Below, piece after piece: positions 60,200 through 64,000 of a DNA stretch of 64,000 nt. The position numbers and the translations under genes are program-made. Source of the DNA: Phlebotomus papatasi (Eukaryota; Arthropoda; Insecta; Diptera; Psychodidae); NCBI RefSeq assembly GCF_024763615.1, contig NC_077223.1, forward strand, positions 107,260,627 to 107,324,626. The letters run 5' to 3'. Under the pieces are notes generated by a model. That model saw nothing but the letters and a program-made list of their open reading frames with translations. It was not told where the DNA came from and did no database searches. Position 1 is the first letter of the stretch, and the number at the start of each line of letters is the position of its first letter.

Positions 60200-61163
60200 T
60201 AGGGGAAAGTCGTCTGCCTTCAAACGAAAAATGGAGTTCCAAATTTAAGATTTTTTTCTGAAGAATCCACAAAATGGATTTTATTTTCTACTACACCAAA
60301 AAATTCTCTTGTTCATTCGGCGTATATGATTACCTCATTTAGCACTCGCAAGTCTTCAGTTTTTCCTTCTGAGGAAATTATAAAAGTGATGTCGATTTGT
60401 ATGAAGGCAGCTGGCATAGTCTGCCTTTAAACGCGAGGCAGCTGCCTTTGAATGTTTTCTTTTCACTGAGAATATTGAATCAACAAAACTAAATGGGCTA
60501 TAAATGATTAGGTTGAAGCCTAACGCACTCACTAAAATCATCACTGCAGTCAAAAGACATTAAACAATAACTTTTCTTCACATTTTTCTGAAGCACTGTT
60601 TTGCACATGAAAATTTGGAAGAAAAAGCCATTGAAGTTGAAAATTGTCAACTTGAAACATCCCGGCCGGAGCAAGATAGCAGGTTATAAGTATTTGTATG
60701 ACGTTCGTCAGAGAAAAGTAGGAGTTCGATTTCACATGTTTTGATGTATGGAAAGATAGGATTTAAAGGCACACGACATTAGCATTTAAAGGCTGCTGCA
60801 GGGTGATATTTGCAAATTTTTGCCACCCACAAAAATTGTGTCATCTGAACCAAAATGTATTAACAGAAATATTAAGCCTGATTAACCTTCTATGTGTCAC
60901 AATGGAAGATTTATTTGTGATTTTTACTATAAAAAATCACATGATTTGTGGAACATCAAAATTACAGTTTAGAGCTCATTTTCATTTTTTTTTTTGATCT
61001 AGCATCTAGGAAACAGGAGCTAGGCTCTCCATTTTTTGATGATTTGTGAGGACTATGGATAGCTACCTAATAGTTAATAGAATATAATTTATGCTTTTGA
61101 GAACAACGAAAAAATCACAACATTTGAAGGCTGCTGCATTTAAAGGCAGATGACTTTCCCCTA
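60200..61163. mobile_element. TAGGGG-type element, 0.96 kb
   Basis: Left TAGGGGAAAGTCGTCTGCCT then TCAAACG; right complementary to TAGGGGAAAGTCATCTGCCT then TTAAATG. Internal copies of CTGCCTTTAAA recur at ~60420 and ~60790. Confidence 0.88.
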
Positions 61164-61373
61164 CTCTTTCTAAATCAATAGAGTTTGTAATGAATTAAAG
61201 CACAGAATTTAAATTCAGTGACCATTAAGACGTGTGTTTGACAGAGGCTCCCCGCGCCCCCATAATAGGTAAAAATTTTTTCTTTTCAAAAAATTCGTTT
61301 ATTAATCTGTAGGAAACTAATCCCAAAATATGAACATTCTGTCTCAAGTATTTCTGGTACATTGACTGAATGG

Positions 61374-61503
61374 GTTATAAGATACCTTTCCGTGTGGAGG
61401 GATAAATATACTAAATTTTTGTTTAAATAAATTTTTTCCTCGGAGCACTGTGACCTGAGTCCGAGATCAATTTAGGAATTGGCTTCAAATACCTCTATAT
61501 AAA
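61374..61503 (+). repeat. Right half of the 8868 dispersed repeat
   Basis: Collinear with 8993-9121 (TTATAAGATACCTTTCCGT to the A-rich end). About 1.46 kb, including the 60200 element, separates it from the left half. Confidence 0.85.
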
Positions 61504-61606
61504 AAAAATACTTGCCACATGCTTGATTCTATATGCTCATTAGGCCATCTTTGAGTGCTAGAATTAAAGAAAAGCTTAGGAAAAGCAAGGGTACTAAGTC
61601 ACATGG

Positions 61607-63234
61607 TACACTAACGGCCAAAACATTAAATACACCATTCGTAAGCTTAAATGCACGTGATTTGGACCGGGAAAGCGCTGTAATATCCAGTTCTATTGAC
61701 TGAAATAGTTTCGTATATAAACATAAGAACAATTTTAAACAAGATTTGAGAAAATACATGAGCTACAAAATTTATAATTTGAGGATCAGTCAAAAAATAG
61801 CTTTTTTGACAAAAATGCAAAAGTAGCCCCACATACTAAAACTGATCTAATCTTTTAATAATTATTTAATATAAGCTAAATACTATTAGTAAGTATTATT
61901 AAGAGTCAGAAAAACTGAAAATAATACCGAGGGAATATTTTTGGTATGGATTGTGGTCGGTTTCCGGTGTGATCTGTTCTGAAAGGGGTTTCTTCTTTGA
62001 ATATTGAAATTTTCAGCCCAAATTCTACTTTTTCATATATTTTTTATTATTTTTCAAATTTCTTCTTATTATTGTTGCAATTTCATTTCTTTTACTTCAT
62101 TATTTTATTTAAAAAACATGAATAAAATCATCAAATTTAGTTTTCCTCGAAGAATCGTCCTTTAACTTTGATAAGCGCCTCACATATTTGAGGCATCCTG
62201 TTGATCAATTTCTACAAAATGTCTGAAGGAACTTTGCCCACACATCCTGAGGTGTTTCAATCAAAATTGGAGCTGATGTCGCGCTTAATCTCGAACCTTG
62301 TGGTCGAGAAAATCCAAGAGAATTGCAATGAGGCTACAATCGGGTGACTGGCGTGGCTAATGCATTCGGTTTATTGGGCGTGGTTTTTTTCCAAGAGGAT
62401 AACGATCCCAAGCATTCCTCAAAGCTTTGTAGAGGTTTCCTTCTTGAGAAAGAGAAACGCAGGGTCCTAAAATACATGCATTAGCCACCCCAATCACCCA
62501 ATTGTAACCACATCGAAATTTTCTGGAATTTTCTAGACCAGATGGTTCGAGAGAAGGCGCGACATCAGTTCCAGTCTTGGTGGAAACACTTCAGGATATA
62601 TGGGCAAAGTTCCTTCAGACATTTTGTAGAAATTGATCAACAGGATGCCTCAAATATGTGAGGCGCTTATCAAAGTTAAAGGAGGATTCTTCGAGGAAAA
62701 CTAAATTTGATGATTTTATTCATGTTTTTTAAACAAAATAATGAAGTAAAAGAAATGAAATTGCAACAATAATAAATAGTAATTTGAAAAATAATAAAAA
62801 ATATATGAAAAAGTAGAATTTGGGCTGAAAATTTCAATATTCAAAGAAGAAACCCCTTTCAGAACAGATCACACCGGAAACCGACCACAATCCATACCAA
62901 AAATATTCCCTCGGTATTATTTTCAGTTTTTCTGACTCTTAATAATATTTACTAATAGTACTTAGCTTATATTAAATGATTATTAAAAGATTAGATCAGT
63001 TTTAGAATGTGGGGCTACTTTTGCATTTTTGTCAAAAAAGCTAATTTTTGACTGATCCTCAAATTATAAATTTTGTAGCTCATGTATTTTCTCAAATATT
63101 GTTTAAAACTGTTCTTATGTTTATATACGAAACTATTTCAGTCAATAGAACTGGATATTACAGCGTTTTCCCGGTCCAAATCACGTGTATTTAAGCTTAC
63201 GAAGGGTGTATTTAATGTTTTGGCCGTTAGTGTA
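61607..63234. mobile_element. Tc1/mariner relic folded into a palindrome
   Basis: 1628 bp, the usual length of a Tc1 element. Ends TACACTAACGGCCAAAACAT and its complement, TA at both edges. Left arm 61607-62365 and right arm 62476-63234 are inverted copies of equal length (759 bp), leaving a 110-bp spacer. The arms are collinear at this scale but clearly diverged in sequence. Both arms carry the end of a transposase gene in opposite directions. Confidence 0.9.
62366..62705 (+). pseudogene. Tc1-like transposase, C-terminal fragment
   Basis: Reads FFQEDNDPKHSSKLC in the spacer, then PPQSPNCNHIEIFW, RHQF...W, and INRMPQICEALIKVK-like sequence on the mirrored arm: the second half of a DDE Tc1 transposase (QxDNDPKH and PPQSPDLNPIE blocks). 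The mirrored arm (minus strand, 62130-62365) repeats the part after the PPQSP block. The N-terminal DNA-binding half and first catalytic Asp are missing, and stops are present. Confidence 0.85.
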
Positions 63235-63348
63235 CATGTTTTCGCTGTTAAGGACAATAAAAAGGAAAAGTATTTAGCATACAATAAAGCTACTTCCAGC
63301 TTCTCCTTTATGAAGTTTTAAACTCAGATTATGACCTAGATTTAGATA

Positions 63349-63385
63349 TACAGTGTCGGCCATAAGTTTATTGACATGTTCGAGA
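63349..63385 (+). mobile_element. Lone TACAGTGTCGGCCATAAG terminal repeat
   Basis: TACAGTGTCGGCCATAAGTT resembles a Tc1-type end. No inverted partner in the window; it may lie beyond 64000 or be lost. Confidence 0.45.
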
Positions 63386-63457
63386 AACCTGGTGGAAAAC
63401 TATTAGAAAAAATAAGAGCGCGGTTTTTCAGAGAAAATCTCCGTCCGGATACGGCAA

Positions 63458-63599
63458 CACAACTGGTGGAGTTTTCAACCCTAAATCAAAAACTCAACTC
63501 TTCTCCAGAACTTTCGACACGCTCCGTGACTTCCTTCGTGTCGAAAGCTCTGGAGAATAATTGAGTTTTTGATTCTTGATGAAAACTCCAACAGTTGTG
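63458..63599. repeat. Hairpin, ~64-bp arms, 15-bp loop
   Basis: Arms 63458-63521 and 63537-63599 are nearly complementary (CACAACTG...CTTTCGACACG against CGTGTCGAAAG...CAGTTGTG). Confidence 0.88.
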
Positions 63600-63874
63600 A
63601 TTTGACAAATGATTTACAACTGATTCTGAATTTTTGAAGCAGAGAATCATGAGGTCTCTGACTCGAAACCTTGGATCTGCCAGTAGCGTTTTCCAAATAT
63701 ACTTGTGCATCATTTCAATAAATTTTGACGATTTTAAGTATATCCTGTCATGATTTTCCATAAAATTAAATAATTGACGACGAAGATTTCTTCCGGCAGT
63801 ATCTCTGGACAATTATCCATCCTTTAACTTCTTATATTTTATCATTTTAACCTAAATTATAAAGCAAGAAAAAA

Positions 63875-64000
63875 TAGGAGAAAGTGTACTACCTTTGGAC
63901 GACACATGCTTCGTACAATTCAATTTTTTTTCTTTGTTCCTTATAGATTAAAATAGATTATAGATTAAAATAGCTATTAAAATATAATAGTATAATGGGC
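63875..64000. mobile_element. Left end of a TAGG-type element, cut by the window edge
   Basis: TAGGAGAAAGTGTACTACCT then TTGGACGACA..., related to the element at 55576 (TACCTTCGGACAACTCAATT). The partner end lies outside. Confidence 0.6.

Larger units (their letters stand above)
59419..64000 (+). other. Start of intron 5 (at least 4.6 kb, runs off the window)
   Basis: GTAAGA donor at 59419. Holds a split dispersed repeat, a TAGGGG-ended element (60200), the palindromic Tc1 relic (61607), a lone TACAGTGTC terminal repeat (63349), a hairpin (63458) and the left end of another TAGG-type element (63875). Nothing recognised in 59419-59770. Confidence 0.8.

Overview
The window looks like a piece of an AT-rich insect chromosome, most likely a nematoceran fly. 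That is inferred from the gene family, the long intron and the dense crop of short inverted-repeat transposons; the species cannot be fixed from sequence alone. Almost all of the 64 kb is intron of ONE plus-strand gene. Five in-frame coding exons (1-406, 13966-14273, 48381-48552, 54558-54693, 59275-59418) with GT/AG borders and matching phases together read through about 388 codons of the extracellular part of a GPR158/GPR179-like class C orphan receptor: a Cache-type ligand domain followed by the cysteine-rich EGF-like stretch. The start codon and signal peptide lie upstream, and the seven-pass membrane domain downstream. I see no second protein-coding gene in the introns on either strand; other open frames are short or follow from repeats.

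The introns (13.6, 34.1, 6.0, 4.6 and >4.6 kb) are a layered deposit of mobile DNA. Families I could define by their ends and by second copies are: (i) a ~252-bp CACTGAG-ended MITE, five copies; (ii) at least ten elements of very different internal sequence, mostly beginning TAGGG and ending CCCTA; (iii) five elements ending in TACAGTAG; (iv) a 259-bp CCCAAGAAGC MITE, two copies; (v) foldback elements whose inverted ends are built from a 15-bp minisatellite, three copies; (vi) CACAGAAA foldbacks, two copies; (vii) a piggyBac-type MITE between TTAA; (viii) a Tc1/mariner relic turned into an almost complete palindrome; (ix) LINE reverse-transcriptase fragments and LINE 3' ends; (x) tRNA-like SINE heads. 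Many are nested up to three deep, and several nests preserve the empty target site, so target-site duplications can be read directly.

Two structures stand out beyond ordinary transposon remains. One is a ~3.7-kb array (40043-43756) in which a 13-bp box recurs about every 150-190 bp, alternating between strands, while the DNA between boxes has drifted. The other is a ~1.7-kb degenerate tandem array (45210-46950) of ~290-bp units, each with a GC-rich box resembling the insect CTCF core, bounded by an 11-bp inverted repeat and a terminal hairpin. Both lie in the 34-kb second intron. All identifications are by eye and from knowledge of the families; no alignment or database search was run.
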